DNA of 64,000 nt from Tetrahymena thermophila SB210 (GCF_000189635.1 NW_002476523.1:62001-126000); one strand, 5' to 3'; positions 50,501 to 63,310 are shown, counted from the stretch's first letter. Program-made: numbers and translations. Notes: generated by a model from the letters alone, not told the origin.

Positions 50501-53500
50501 GATTCAAATAATCATTGTATCTGCTAAAATAAAAATGATTAAAGGGATATATTTTACTAATGCAGCTATAAAAATATTGCCGTAATTGATGCAAGGTTAA
50601 GTGCTTATTCTCCATCGCTTACTATCGATTTTGGATCTCCTTTGGTGAGTATCATATCAAATACACCTTAGTCTTTGTGCTCACAGATATTTGAATAATC
50701 AACTTTAGACATGCTTGGGTTAGATTCTTAATGCCAAATAAGTGGAAATTAAATTTAGGTTAATTTAAGTAATTTAATTTTATAAAATATTCAATTCAAC
50801 TCATTAAATTTATAAAAAATTTAATTTAATTTTTATTTTAAATTTAATTTAATTTGATAAATAGGCGACTCTTCAAAAATAATGGAAAATAATTCTATTA
50901 TTTTTTTACCAAATAAGCTGCAGTTTATAGATTACAGTACTGATTTCATTAATGTGTTTTATAGAAATACTACTTTCTAAGATCCCCCAGGAGTTCCTTA
51001 ACTTTTATTTAGCTATAATCACATAGAAAACAGTTGTAATTCTATAAATATAACTCTTTATAATCTTTAATATGATGCAGGAAGAAAATTTATGAGTCTA
51101 AATTGGACTTTAAATCAAATAGTAGGCTCTATAAGCAACGAACAGTAAGAGGCTATAAAGTAGATATTATAAAAAGCAAGCTAAAATAAAAATACTTCTT
51201 TAATTATAAATTCTAAATACATACCTCCTAACATTAATATTACAATACAGTTTAGTTATTTACTTAAGGTTAACTAAACTGGTTCTTAAACATTCACCAT
51301 TATTTATCAAAAATAAAAATTTATAAGAGCCAACTATTAGCAATCTAAGTATCCACCAATTTATAGGTTGATTTTTCTCTATAATGAATGAATTATATTT
51401 ATAATTATTATTTATTCTTAAAAAAATAAAAAGATCTATGAGTTTGAGCTTCTACTTTTAGTTTTATGTTGAGATCTGTGAGTTAGGCCAAATAACTTAT
51501 TTTAATGAGCCTGTAGATTTACAACTAGTTTCTAGTCAGCTTTAAAATCAAAGCCTAAGTCAATATAATTAATCAAGCTTTCAATATGATATTCTTCCTT
51601 ACTCCTTAGCATCTAACTAAACATTTAATATGAGTGTAAATTTTTTATAAATATTTTTATGAAACAATCATTAAAAATTTGAAACTAATTTATCAAATAA
51701 AGTTTATTTTGGTAGATATAAATAATATTTCTAAAAATTTTTAATTAATTTTGCAATAAAAGAAATTATTTTTTATTATAAAAAACATAATTTTAAAAAA
51801 TACCTTCTAAATATTGAATAACATTCCCATATTGTTAACAAAATGATATTAAATTTTAATATTCAAATTTAAAATATATTTCTTCAAAATGTTCAAATGT
51901 TATTTTAATTTTTCATTTGGTTTTAATTCTTCAATTTAAAAAATAGCTGATTTTGAATTTGAGTTCAGATAGTAAGATTACTGCCATCCAAAATATATCA
52001 GTTAATATTTAAATTACAGATTTATATTTGCAAATTATAGGAGGCTCAAGTCTTGTTTTAGGCTATCAAAATAAGATGGTCTTAAATACAGATTCGAGGG
52101 ATTATGAGATGTATGATCAAAATTCCTCATAAAATATCAACTTTAGTTGGAAGTGTTTTAGTCTATCCTCTATTGACCATATTTGCTATGATTATTAGAA
52201 TAAATAGATTTAATTGCCACAAGGAGCCAGTAATATTACTTTTCCTGCTAAAACATTTTAGCCATACACTGCAATTTAGATTACTGTAGTTGGATAAAAA
52301 GATAATAGGCAATCAAATTTCACCACTACATGTATATTCACAGAATTAGATATTCCACCACTAAATGTTTTATAAACAGCAACAAGCACTAACAGAAAAA
52401 TTAATTTGAATGATGATCTTAATTTTTAAATAGTTTATGGTGAAAACATTTCATCAGATTATTTGTCTTATGCAGGAGCTATTTTATATGATAATAATCC
52501 AGTTGCAGCAATCAAATTTGATTATTTCCAAGTTAGATTTAGAATTTGGAACTATTTTTAGAATATAGATCCCTCAAAGCCAACACTTTAAATAAGATTT
52601 TCTGTGTATAATCCATTATTTGTTATGCCAAGCTTGTCTACAATTAGTATTTAAATTAATATTCCCCCTCATAATTGTGTTCTAAATATAAATCCCTAAT
52701 AAGGTATAGCCCTAGAAACCATCTTCTAAATTTAATTCTTGAATTGTATAGATGAAGATCTTCCTCTAACTTACTAGTTCTTCTATTACAATAGTGCAGA
52801 TGATGCCAATCTAGAATTAATTTCTCCTTGGAATATATTAAGAAGACAAATATAAGATTAGACAATAAACAGCTCAATTTAAACAGTACTACCTAAAGGA
52901 AATCTAGTTATTATGGCACAGGTTATGGACTCTTACCTAGGAGTTTATAATACCTCTTCTATAATATAAGTTTAAGCTTAGAATAAATCAGCTGACGAAT
53001 ATTATAAACAGGTAAATCAACTTACTTCATTAGCTTTATAGAGCTCAAATATTTAAATAACTAACTAACTAGTAACTTTAAGTATTATAGCAGAAGACAT
53101 CAGTAAAAGCTATTAACTTTCAAATCAATTGAATGATTTAATAAGCCTATTGATATAAAATATATAGCAATTGTCTTTATAAATACCTAAGTTCTCTCTT
53201 TTATCTACTTTTGCTAACAAAGTAACTGCCTAGTTATCATAAGTACTCTTTAGCTCATCATACTAAAATAATGTTTCCACATAGAAAAATAAAATATTTG
53301 ATTAACTATAAACAATAATACAGAATACTAATTCAAGCATACAAAGTAGTAATCTTAGTCATTTACAATAAAATAATGATGTTCAAATTTAAAATATGGT
53401 AGATTCTTTTAAAATCTTAAACTCAAGTGTTAGTTTATAAAGTAATAACTCATAGAATGATTTTGAGTCCTACGATAAAATATCAATTTAGATAGGAAAT

Positions 53501-55210
53501 CTGCTTAATAATGTTAGTTTACCAAACTAAGGATAAATTATTCTAGATGGCAGCTTGTCCACACTTTTATCAGATAAAGTAACATAAAAAAACCTATTTT
53601 AATATGTTCTAACTGTAAATAATGACAATTCTGTGAATTAGACTAGTGTATTTAGTATTTCAAGAAATAATTATAAATAAAATATTTATGAAAATACTTC
53701 AGATTTTTAGGTGTATACATAGCAATTCAAAAATGTTAGTTAAAACTTCACTTACTCTAAGAATGAATTAATATCACCATAGATTTATAATTTTTCTTCT
53801 TCTTCTTAAACAGTTTTAAACCAGTCAAGTATTGTTTACTAGTTTGATAATACAAATTCTAGTAAGTTGTATAATATGACATGTATATAATAAAATAATC
53901 TCTCATGGAGCAAATCAAATTGTGATATCCATAAAATTACTTAAAAGAATTACATGTGCTTCTGTGAATCCTAAAAACCAACAACTATCATTGAAGATAT
54001 TGATGATTTACTCTTAAAAAATAAAAATCTGTAGACAGCATTTGGAGAATAAGGGTTATTAAATATAGCAAGCTTTGAGAATTTTTATATGTATATAGTA
54101 TTTTGGCTATTGTTAATGTTCACATTGGTTGAAATTTTTTTATTTATAATTGGAAAATTATTAGATAAATAAACAGTAAAAAAATAATACTCAAAAGTTC
54201 ATAATCAAGAATAATAATAAAATGAATTATAACAAATTGTATAAGAGTAGTAATAATAATTGAATGAAATTAACTAAAACATTTGTGAAAATTCTTAAAT
54301 GATAAATAACGATATATTCTAGAACTCTCCTTTTGCTTATTAACTTAAAAGTCATGAAAATATATAAGCAGAAATTTAGTAAAATCAATAGGTTTTATAA
54401 CCATTTGATCAAAAAATAGGTAGTTATTTTAATAGAAAAAGAAAAAGATAAAAATTCCTCAACCTATAAATATAGCAAACCCGAAAAAACTTGAAGCAAG
54501 TAGAGGAACAAAATATTTAAATGAAGAAAGAGAAGGCTGAATCTAATTAATTACAAGTAATTAAATAATAATCAAGTTCTAAAAGTGATGAAAAAATCAA
54601 AACTCAAACATCTTCATAAACCTAAATAAAAGAAGTTTAAGATGAAAATGAATCTTAAAAAATCATTGTTTATTTGTCACTTCCTAAAGCGAAAAAGGTA
54701 GCAATTTTTCATTAATTTTTTAGTATTTTTTACATTTTTGATGAAATCCTTTAACGACCATTAAGATTCACTATGCTTTATCTAAAAACAGTACACACAT
54801 TAGTTATTTCAATATTATTCTAAGGTTATAATATGCTCATTTAGCAGGTAATAATAGCCATTATTAACAGCTCATTAATGAAGATAGTTTTTTTTGGAAT
54901 TATATTTACATTCAAAAAAGGCTCAATAGGTAAAACAGTATCTCTAATTTTGCAAATAGGAATAAGCTTGGGTTATTACTATGTCATTTTAGCAGTATCT
55001 AGTGGTAAAACTCCAAGTGAGTCTAATTAATTTATAATCCTATTTATAGTATCTTTTCTAACTGAAATGGTTTTCATAGAGTTAATCAAATCATTTTGCA
55101 TGATCTTGCTGATTCAAAAATACATTAAATGCAATCAACCCAAAAGCATTTTTGGTAAATTGTATAATTTATTTGATTTAAAATAAATAATACTTAATAT
55201 TGATGTTTGA
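47569..55210 (+). CDS. Receptor-like protein: furin-like Cys repeats, REJ-like region, GPS-like motif, C-terminal membrane segments
   Basis: 2,185 residues, eight exons: 47569-47626, 47686-47760, 47816-47993, 48150-48429, 48770-50768, 50865-51366, 51434-51635, 51947-55210. The fourth exon may instead start at 48030, also in frame. A signal peptide (hydrophobic MFLLIILQII) leads to an N-terminal ectodomain, then Cys-rich repeats: 13 units of 33 residues with CxCDPTCKTCDGP and CLSCNIG. About 1,200 residues follow with REJ-type features (WTL, SWKCFSL, PPNINITIQF). Near 53880-53960 a C..W..C..C-F-C pattern resembles the GPS cleavage motif of GAIN domains. A transmembrane helix follows at about 54076-54150, then a Gln-rich cytoplasmic stretch and about four helices (54760-55150) starting after an RPLRF motif. 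This is the order of polycystin-1/REJ-type receptors, but I see no PLAT domain. Likely a surface receptor or adhesion protein. Confidence 0.78.
48896..50182 (+). repeat. 13 tandem 99-bp units coding Cys-rich (furin-like) repeats
   Basis: TG(T/C)GAT.. starts recur exactly every 99 bp at 48896, 48995, 49094, 49193, 49292, 49391, 49490, 49589, 49688, 49787, 49886, 49985 and 50084. Each unit encodes 33 residues with six cysteines. Units 2-12 are nearly identical at the DNA level while unit 13 and the flanking degenerate units differ, as expected of recent unequal crossing-over or replication slippage in the middle of the array. Being a multiple of three, copy changes keep the frame. Confidence 0.93.
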
Positions 55211-56198
55211 GCCAAATTTCTATTTTTATATTTTTTGTTTGTTTAACACTTTAAAAATATCACCTTTTATAATTATTTGTTTTAAAATTACACATTTTTT
55301 TAATTGAGCTAGTTTTTATTTATTATAATCTATTTATATTTAAAATAATATTACTGTTAAGTTTAAAATGTTAATTTTCTCAAAATTTCCTCTTAAAAAA
55401 GTCAGAAAAAAGATTTTATTTTGAAAAATAAAAAATTTAATAATATTTTTCATACCTGGAATTAGGAAATATCTGAGGGTTTGAGAAAATGCGATATTTT
55501 AATATTATTGTTCGAAAATCAAATGTTAAAATATTTAATTTTTCACAACTCTAAGAACGGATTAATTCGAATTCATGATATTTTCTATTGTTTTTTTATG
55601 ATACTATCTAAATAATAGAAAATTTATTTAAAAACTATTCAGAAATATTAAGATCAAATTACTTGTCATTATTCTACTTTAAAATAGTAAAATTTATATT
55701 TAAATTTAAATTGTCTATTTTTTATTTAATTATATCAGAATCCAACAAGCATAAACTTTCATGCTGAAATAAAAACTCACTTTAATTGAATCATATTAAT
55801 TAACAATAAATTATTTTATTTATTCATTTATTTGCATCATTTTAAAATAATTAATTCTAATATTTAATATCTAAACAATGTTATTGAAAATCTAATTACA
55901 ATTTATAATTCTAATATTTATAATAATTATTGCAGTTTCTCAATTTATTCGAAAATGATATTCGAGCAATTGTAAGATAATATAAATAATATTAAATATC
56001 TTGTTTTGAGTCAAAAAATAGCTAGTTTCTCAATTTATTGGAAAACTATATTCGAGTGTGAGATCATATAAATAATATTAAATATCTCGTTTTAAGTCAA
56101 AAAATAGCTCTTTAAAAATCAAATTATATTTAATGAATTAATTACGATATTAATTAAAATATCGATTTCAATACCTAAAAAAACATATTTTATATCAA
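55211..56198. repeat. Intergenic region with a 90-bp tandem repeat
   Basis: Two copies of a ~90-bp unit (55934-56023 and 56024-56109) share AGTTTCTCAATTTATT at the start and AGTCAAAAAATAGCT at the end. The remainder is A/T-rich with no recognised gene. The repeat ends about 90 bp before the next ATG, so it may lie in that gene's promoter. Confidence 0.7.
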
Positions 56199-57278
56199 AT
56201 GAATAGTAATAATAATAACAATAATATTAATAATAAAATAATTGACTAAGAGTCATAAGGTTTTGAAAATCAAACCAGCCAAAATAAATATTCAGATTTT
56301 TCTAAACAAAGCGCTGCTTTTTCGCAAACCTATGAAAGATAACATCCATATTAAATTGGGATATGTGATGATAAAATTCAAAATAATTTCTTCTAAGATA
56401 TGTCTTCAAAATAATTTAACATATGTCAAGATGCAAAATAAGAAATGATTGAAATAGTAACTATTCATAAATAATAAGACAAAAACTAACCAGAAATATA
56501 AATTAATGCAAATTAAGATAAAAGTACATAAGAAAATTAATAATAATAGTAATCTGATTCATCAAACAAAAATAGGGATTATTATTTAACTCAAAGAAAA
56601 TCCTACATTTATTTGAATTTTAATATTTAGGTACTTGATCTGTTAACCTATATACCCAGTTTAAAAATTAGTAATAATATATCCCCAAAAAACATAGAGG
56701 AACTTTTATTTATATTTATTGGACTTGAATTTTGCGCATATTTATTCAGCTTAATCTTTATTTGTTCTAAAAAATAAAAAATATTAATAGCCTTATTAAT
56801 ACTTTTTATTGGGTTTAAATTAATTAGAACTTAGCTTCTTTGTCTGTATCTAGAATCAGTAGAAATATTTTTTGTTAATTAGATAGTGCATGTTATAAAT
56901 TCCATAATAATTATTATAATTATGAAAGAAAAAGCTACTATTATTGGATGTTTAGTACTTAATTTGAAAACTATAGGTGGAGCTTTAGCTATTTATTTTT
57001 GCTATTTTAAAATTAAATTAGTTTCTACTTAAGGACTAATTATTCTAATAATAACAATACTCACTTTTATTTGTTTAGTCTAGCAGACAGGTGTTTTTTC
57101 ATAGAAATAAAATTTCATCAAGCAGTATCTGTTATCTCAAATAGGGATTGTCTATATTATTTTTTGTCGCAAAAGTAAAAACAATAATAATAATGATTAA
57201 GGTGGTAATGAAGGAGACAGTTGTGATTCTTGTGGAAGCTGTCGTAGCTGTGGTAGTTGTGGTAGCTTTGGTGATTGA
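56199..57278 (+). CDS. Multi-pass membrane protein with Cys/Gly/Ser-rich C-terminal tail
   Basis: 359 residues, single exon, ATG 56199, TGA 57276-57278. The first ~140 residues are Asn/Gln-rich and probably disordered and cytoplasmic. Then come about six hydrophobic segments (roughly residues 145-160, 172-195, 199-212, 225-250, 255-280, 290-305) with basic loops. The C-terminus is a short Asn run followed by Asp-Gln-Gly-Gly and a tail of CGSC-type repeats (CDSCGSCRSCGSCGS), with six cysteines in about 20 residues. Such a tail could be palmitoylated or bind metal; both are inference. No family recognised. A GTACTT after TAG at about 56631 could be misread as a splice site, but reading straight through keeps the frame. 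Confidence 0.72.
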
Positions 57279-58419
57279 TTTAATGCTGAAGGCATTTTTT
57301 ATTTTTTATAATAAACCTCAAATAAAAATTATTCACTTTTTTTATAAATTTTACTTATTGTTATAATTATTTAATTACTTTAAAGAAATATTAATTTTTT
57401 ATTTTTACTATAATTTAGATTTTTAAAAATAAAAATGTGTTTTTTAAATATTGAAATATCTTTCATAAATACATAATTTGATTGAAAAATTATTATATTA
57501 TTGATTTTAAAAGAAAAACCGTGGTTAAAAATATATTAAGTTACAAAAAATTATCAATTTATTTTGAAAAAAATTGTTAAAAAAAAAGCTCGATAGATGC
57601 TTTTGATTAAAAACTTATTATTAATTTATTCTATGATAAATAAGAATTATTAAAATTTTTTTACAATAAATATGAAAAATTTAAGAAATTTTTTTGATAA
57701 TTAATAACTTAATATTTCTCTCAAATCAAGAGGTTTTTTAATTCATAAGATAACTAACGTTTTCAAATTGAAAAAGTAGAAATTTAAAGAATATTTAAGT
57801 TCGTTTTTCTTTTAATTTTATCAAAAGTAATAAAATATTGATGTTTTGCTTCAAAAAATACAGATATTAGATTATTATTTTGGTTAGAGTAAAGTATTCA
57901 CCGTGATATTAATATAAATTAGTCTTAAAATCTTATTTTTTAGTTAATTTTCTAAATATTCTAAAAAAATATTTCTATATTTTAATAAATATAAAAATTT
58001 TGATAAAAATTAACATCAAAAAAATAATAAATTAAATTGATAAAATAATTTGAAATACTATCAAATATTATAACAAAATTAGTAATACTCTTATGCAGGA
58101 TAACCAACCTATTTTATAAAAATTACATTAAATCGTTCAACAATATATAAAACTTAAGAATATACAAGATGAATTTTTTTTAGAAGAAATTTTAGATATT
58201 TATTTCAGTAGACATATAAAATAGTTTTTTTATTCCAATATAAATAATATATTTATTATTATATTAATTTTTTTACAGAATGTAAAAGAATTTTTAGAAT
58301 TTAATGCTATTTTTTTTATTTTCTATCAATTAAAAATTAAGTTTAAAATAATTTAAATTTACTTTTTTATTTAAAATTAATATAATTTTTATTACTTAAT
58401 AAATAAATAGAAAAAAATA

Positions 58420-58930
58420 AATCGGATTATCAGGTTTAAGTTCTTTAGGTTCTTTAGCAAATTGCTCAAAATTATCTACTTTAAAGTTCACTTTCTAGTA
58501 AATTTATAACTATCAAATTAAAAAAATATATTAAAATTTAATAAATCAAAGATTTATTTATTTATTATTCACAACTATTCAACATAAGACAAATAAAATT
58601 ATATTTATATTTATTTATTGAATCAGCGATTTTGATGAAGAATGTATCAAAGTTTTAGTTTCTTAACTTGTAAAATTCTCTAGGTTAACTGCATTAATAG
58701 TGGAATTAAGGTGACAATTATTTATTTATTTTATTTTTCTTAAAGATCACATTAAATAAAATAAATTCAGATTAATAAATACTACTTTTTTAAAATATTA
58801 AAGCAATTACTTTTTCTTTTAAAAAATATTCTTGAATCTTTGGTTTTGCAATTAAAATTTATTTATCTTCTTAAAATAGGGGTTATGAAGGTAGTCGTCT
58901 GTAATCTTAATTAAATTTCAAAAAATAACT
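58420..58930 (+). pseudogene. Relic of a ciliate leucine-rich-repeat gene
   Basis: Three short + strand fragments match the ribonuclease-inhibitor-like LRR repeats common in Tetrahymena proteins (NQIGxxGxxxLGSxLxxCxxLxxLxLxL pattern, from memory). Near 58420-58500 the reading is QIGLSGLSSLGSLANCSKLS. Near 58648-58710 it is LVSQLVKFSRLTALIVELR. Near 58862-58925 it is YLSSQNRGYEGSRLQSQL. The spacing is irregular, the fragments are in different frames and each runs into A/T-rich noncoding sequence, so this is a decayed gene rather than a spliced one. Family assignment is by pattern only. Confidence 0.5.
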
Positions 58931-59390
58931 CAAAAAAATAAAAAGATTAGTAACCTATTCTAAAAATTGATTCTATCTAGTTTTACAAAATCATAATAAG
59001 GTAAATCTTAATATGTTAAATCTATAAAAAATTAAAAATGTTTTATTATTTGTGATTTATTAATTATAAGAGCTATTCTAAGTATTTTTTGATGCGGTTT
59101 TCTATAATTTTGTATTTTTTAAAAAAAATTATTTAAATAAATAAATAAAATTTAAATTTATTATATATATTAAAATATTAATGTAAAGAGCTTTTTGCCA
59201 TTTATTTTTTACATTTATCCTTTAATTAAATAATAAAAATATTTGATAATGAGCTTTAATAAATAAATTGGCTATTTTTGATATTTCTTAATAATAATAG
59301 ATAAAATTTAATGTTAAATATTATAGATAAAATAATTTTTGTAAAAATAATTAATGAAATATAATAATTTATATAAATAAATTTGATGTG

Positions 59391-59450
59391 CTTTGTTTTG
59401 AAAAATACAATTATTAAAAATTTTGTTTTGAAAAATACGATTATTAAAAA
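59391..59450. repeat. 30-bp direct tandem repeat (2 copies)
   Basis: A unit with TTTGTTTTGAAAAATAC and ATTATTAAAAA is found at 59391-59420 and 59421-59450 with two mismatches. Simple local duplication upstream of the next gene. Confidence 0.85.
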
Positions 59451-59704
59451 TAGATATCTAACATAGAGTCAAAAAAATATTATTTGAAATAGATAATAAA
59501 GATAGATCATACATTCAGTATTTAAAACTGAGTCAAAAAATTTTAAATAATTTAATCCTTATCTCAAAATAAATTTAATTATTTATTTTGTTTTTAAATA
59601 ATTAAGAACTTAAATACTTTTTATTAAAAATTATAATTAAAAAAAGTGATAAAAAAAATAAAAACAAAGAAATTCATTTTAGAAAATAAAAAATATTAAA
59701 ATTT

Positions 59705-62110
59705 ATGGAATTTACAAGCTTAGATTTATTTCAAAGTTAGTTTAATTTTTATGTAAGAGGATCTAAAAGAGGAAAGGGAACAATAACAGGCTCACTAATA
59801 TCTATAGTAATTGTTCTTACGATATTCTCTTATTTTGTTTATTGCCTTTTACAATTTACTAATAATCAAATAGAACCGACTTACAGGTCTTAAATTTTAT
59901 TAAACAATAAGACAGAATCAATAGATTTTACTACTAATCCATTCGCTTTCAATGTAAAATCTAGATCTAAAAGCCTTTATAATTTGAATTATTAAGTTTT
60001 TGTTACAGCATTATTTTAAAACGAGACAAAAACCTAATCAATTGGAATTACCTTTTAAGCTTGTTAGGATCCTGATTTAATTGATTACTATTGCTTAGAT
60101 TAGCTAATGTTTGATGGTGAAATCGAAGAAGAGTAAAAATTAGAATTATACAACAAGGATTACAATTACAAGTTAAACACCATTATTTTTAATGTGGGTA
60201 ATTGCTTTCCAAATTTTTAGTCAGATTGTTATTTACAAGACGAATTGGATTAAATCATGAATAGTGGAGTAATTTCAATAAAATTGCCAATATCTCAGTT
60301 TAACATATAATCTAAAGATATGGAGTGGTCATATCAAACTTTTACTTTTTACACTTCCTCTAATTTAGTTAACTAGCCAACAATCGGGATGTAAAAATAA
60401 TATGTCTTTGTAAAAGATGGAATGTTTATTCAATCCTAGCATGTTTATTAGTCTCCTGTGAGCTATAGAGTTGATAATTCAAATATAAATAGGACATATC
60501 TGGTAGAAAATAATAAGTATGCTCCTTATTTTAACTTGGAATTAGAAATAGATTAAAAATATCAAAAGATAAATATTTAATATCCAACTTTACCTTCCAT
60601 TTTAGCATAAGTTAATAGCGTTTTCAATCTTTTAATGGTTGTTGGTATTATATTGAGATACATTTCATTTAAATCTATTAATTAGTACTTCTTTATGATT
60701 GCTTTACAGAATATGTTCTAGGAAACATACTTGTAACTATTAAAATATAACAAAATTTGCTAGCATTTACCTTAAAATAATTTAAAATTAATTAAAAAAA
60801 GCTGTATTACTCAAAATTAAAGTGGAAAGTATTAAAGAGATTAAAAATAATCTATATCCTAAGCAAAGTATTTCGAAGATAACTAAATAAAAGAAAATTT
60901 CTAAAAATAATTTTAGATAAAATAGAATTTAAAAAACTCAAATGACTAAGAAGAGAGCTAAGAAATAAATTTAGAAAATTATGAGAATTAATCAATCTAC
61001 TAGAACCAATTTAAAGAAACTTAAAATGGTGTTTTTGGACCAAAAATTGTCAAAAATTAAAATGGAATCTCATAAAATGGGAATTTGTGTCAAGTAAAAA
61101 GATAATCTTAATAAAATTAAGAAACTAAAAACGAGCTTGATATGTTTATGATAAGCTTTTAGGATATAAAGACAGATGAAAATTAATGCATAAAGGAAAA
61201 AATTAATCTTTAAAAATAAAATTCAATATATTCTCAAAAGCAAATCTAAGTAATTAACACCGATTCAATTAAAATACTCTTCAAAGATATTTAACCAGCA
61301 GCTAATTTCTATAACTAACTAAAATAGAAAAATAAATCCTCACCTAAACAAACACCTAAAAACAAGTTAAAGTAAATTAGTAACACCTTAATTCAGACAT
61401 AGTCAACAAATCTCAGATCTACTTAAAATGATTATAAAGCATAAAAAAGTGCTTAAGATTCATAAAAAAAGCAATGTTGCCCAAAAAAAGAAAAATAATA
61501 GAAAATATTGGAAAGAATCCTTTTTGGTTTTAAGTAATTTAAACTTAAAAAAAAAATATTTCTAATTTAAAATATATATTTTAAATAAAGGATGTTTAAC
61601 AAGAAAGAACAATTAGAATCAAAAGGTTTTTCTTTGAGAGACAAAAATAATATTTAAGAGCTAGTTGAAAAAGATTTAGACATATATTAATTCTATAAAG
61701 ACATAATATTTTTAAAAAAAGCAATAACGATTCTTCTAACACATGAATAATTAGCTTCTCTTCATCTGATAGGGTGTTCAACTAATTTATTTGAATTAAC
61801 TAAGAAAAAAACTGGCAGCTAAATTTTAGAAGGTAATCAATCAATTAATCAGCCATTATTTATTTATCATAAATATATTCAATCATTTATTTTTTGTTAA
61901 TTTTTTTCATTATTTGATTTTATTTAATTAATTAATAAAAAAGAATTTGAAAGTAGTAATCATTTTGAAAAATAATATGCAATCTTATTATCAGAAGAAC
62001 TCTAATAAATATATATTCAAAATTTTATATAAAAATGTTCTAGCTCTGAAAATCTTAATGAAATAGATAGTAGAATTTTATCATCGATATGCAAAAGCTA
62101 TTTTTATTGA
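59705..62110 (+). CDS. Two-helix membrane protein of a ciliate family with long Gln/Lys-rich tail
   Basis: 764 residues; exons 59705-61832 and 61944-62110, intron 111 nt (GTAATC..AAG). The N-terminus (DLFQSQFNFYVRGSKRGKGT) precedes a transmembrane helix at about residues 30-52. A ~250-residue beta-rich luminal or extracellular domain with conserved Cys pairs (CQDPD..YYC, CFPNF..DC) follows, then a second helix near residue 300 (VFNLLMVVGIILRYISF). The rest is a hydrophilic tail rich in Gln, Lys, Asn and Ser. The last segment, from about 61591 (MFNKKEQLESKGFSLRDK), is a compact helical module that is duplicated as a pseudogene 1.2 kb downstream. Proteins with this arrangement form a large Tetrahymena family of unknown function as far as I know. 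Frame intact, stop TGA. Confidence 0.75.
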
Positions 62111-63050
62111 ATCAAATAATAGCATGAAGTCTTTAATCATTTTATTTTTTTATTTTTATATCAATGTAACAAATTTTATTTTTTAAATAATAAAATCAAT
62201 TTTATTCTTAATTTTTACAAATTTTACTCTAAATTGTTTATATATCTAACAGTTTAAAAAAAATTTTTAAATTAATAAAAATAATTTTATTTAATTAGTA
62301 TATTAAGGTTAAAAATAAAAATGGAATGCACTAAAAAAATAATAACTATAGTAAGTATTTATGATAAATAAAAAACACAAATAAAACAATTTTAAGTGTG
62401 CAAATTTTCAGTAAATTTTAATCATTAGCTATTTTTTCTTAAAATGAATGAGATATAAACTCACAAATTAATTTTATTTTAACCTTTTAGTAATTTCTCT
62501 TCAGTAAAACATCTTTAAAAATTTATATGTTTATTTATATGAATTAAAAATAAAAACAACAACAATAAAAAGACAATTATTATAATATAATCATTGAATA
62601 ACTAAAATTGCTTTTATAATTTTAGATATAAAATTAATTTAAATTTTGACTTTAGAGGATCTTAAAGTAGTAAGTTAACAATTAATTTTATTAAAAGGCA
62701 CATAAATATTGACAATTTTTTTCATTATAAACCTATTATTTAAATTAAGAGGTAACTAACTATCTAACCAAAGAGTCAACTAAAATATTTTTTAATATAT
62801 TTAGCAATATAGAAACTTTACATAATAAAAATAACATTTAAATAAATTCATTTTAATTTTACCTATAACCTAAACAAACAAGCTGAAAGCAACTTAATTT
62901 AATTAAGTATATCAAGCATGCTATTAATAGAAAAAAAAGACCATATCTAACTAAATTAAAATTTAAAAAACTAAAAGACATTATAAAAAATATTTTTATT
63001 TATTTTAATGATTACTTATCTAAACCTGATTCATTTAAAAAAGGATTTTC
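62111..63050. other. Intergenic AT-rich spacer
   Basis: About 940 bp between the two-helix membrane protein gene and its broken partial copy. A/T-rich, no intact coding frame. Possibly contains part of the duplicated segment that has diverged beyond recognition. Confidence 0.5.
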
Positions 63051-63310
63051 ATGGAAGATGAGTCCTTAAAATCAAAAGATTTTTCTTTAACTAATAAAAA
63101 AATTAAAGAGTAAATAGAAAAAGATTTAAATATATTTAAGTCGATAAAGATTTATTTGATATTCTTAAATAACATGATCCTTCTAACACATGAATGATTA
63201 ATTTTGTTCCTTCTAATTGATTGGGTGTTTGTTCAGCAAATTTATTTATTATTTCTAACAAAAATAAAATACTAAAAGCTAGAAATAAGAAGGTAATTAA
63301 TTAATTAACT
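63051..63310 (+). pseudogene. Broken copy of the last coding segment of the 59705 gene
   Basis: From ATG 63051 the frame reads MEDESLKSKDFSLTNKKIKE.. and matches the parent at 61591-61830, including ILLTHE. There the parent has a TAA glutamine codon while the copy has TGA (63195-63197), and later the alignment shifts frame. The homology extends to the position of the parent's intron donor (AGAAGGTAAT versus AAGAAGGTAAT, near 63285). The upstream two-helix domain is absent. It is therefore a partial gene duplicate that has decayed, not a functional gene, although a 48-residue peptide remains open. Confidence 0.65.

Larger units (their letters stand above)
57279..59704. other. Long intergenic region with a decayed LRR relic and a 30-bp repeat
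   Basis: About 2.4 kb of A/T-rich DNA without an intact gene. It contains the leucine-rich-repeat relic and the 30-bp tandem repeat listed separately. The remainder shows no coding frame I would support. Confidence 0.55.
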
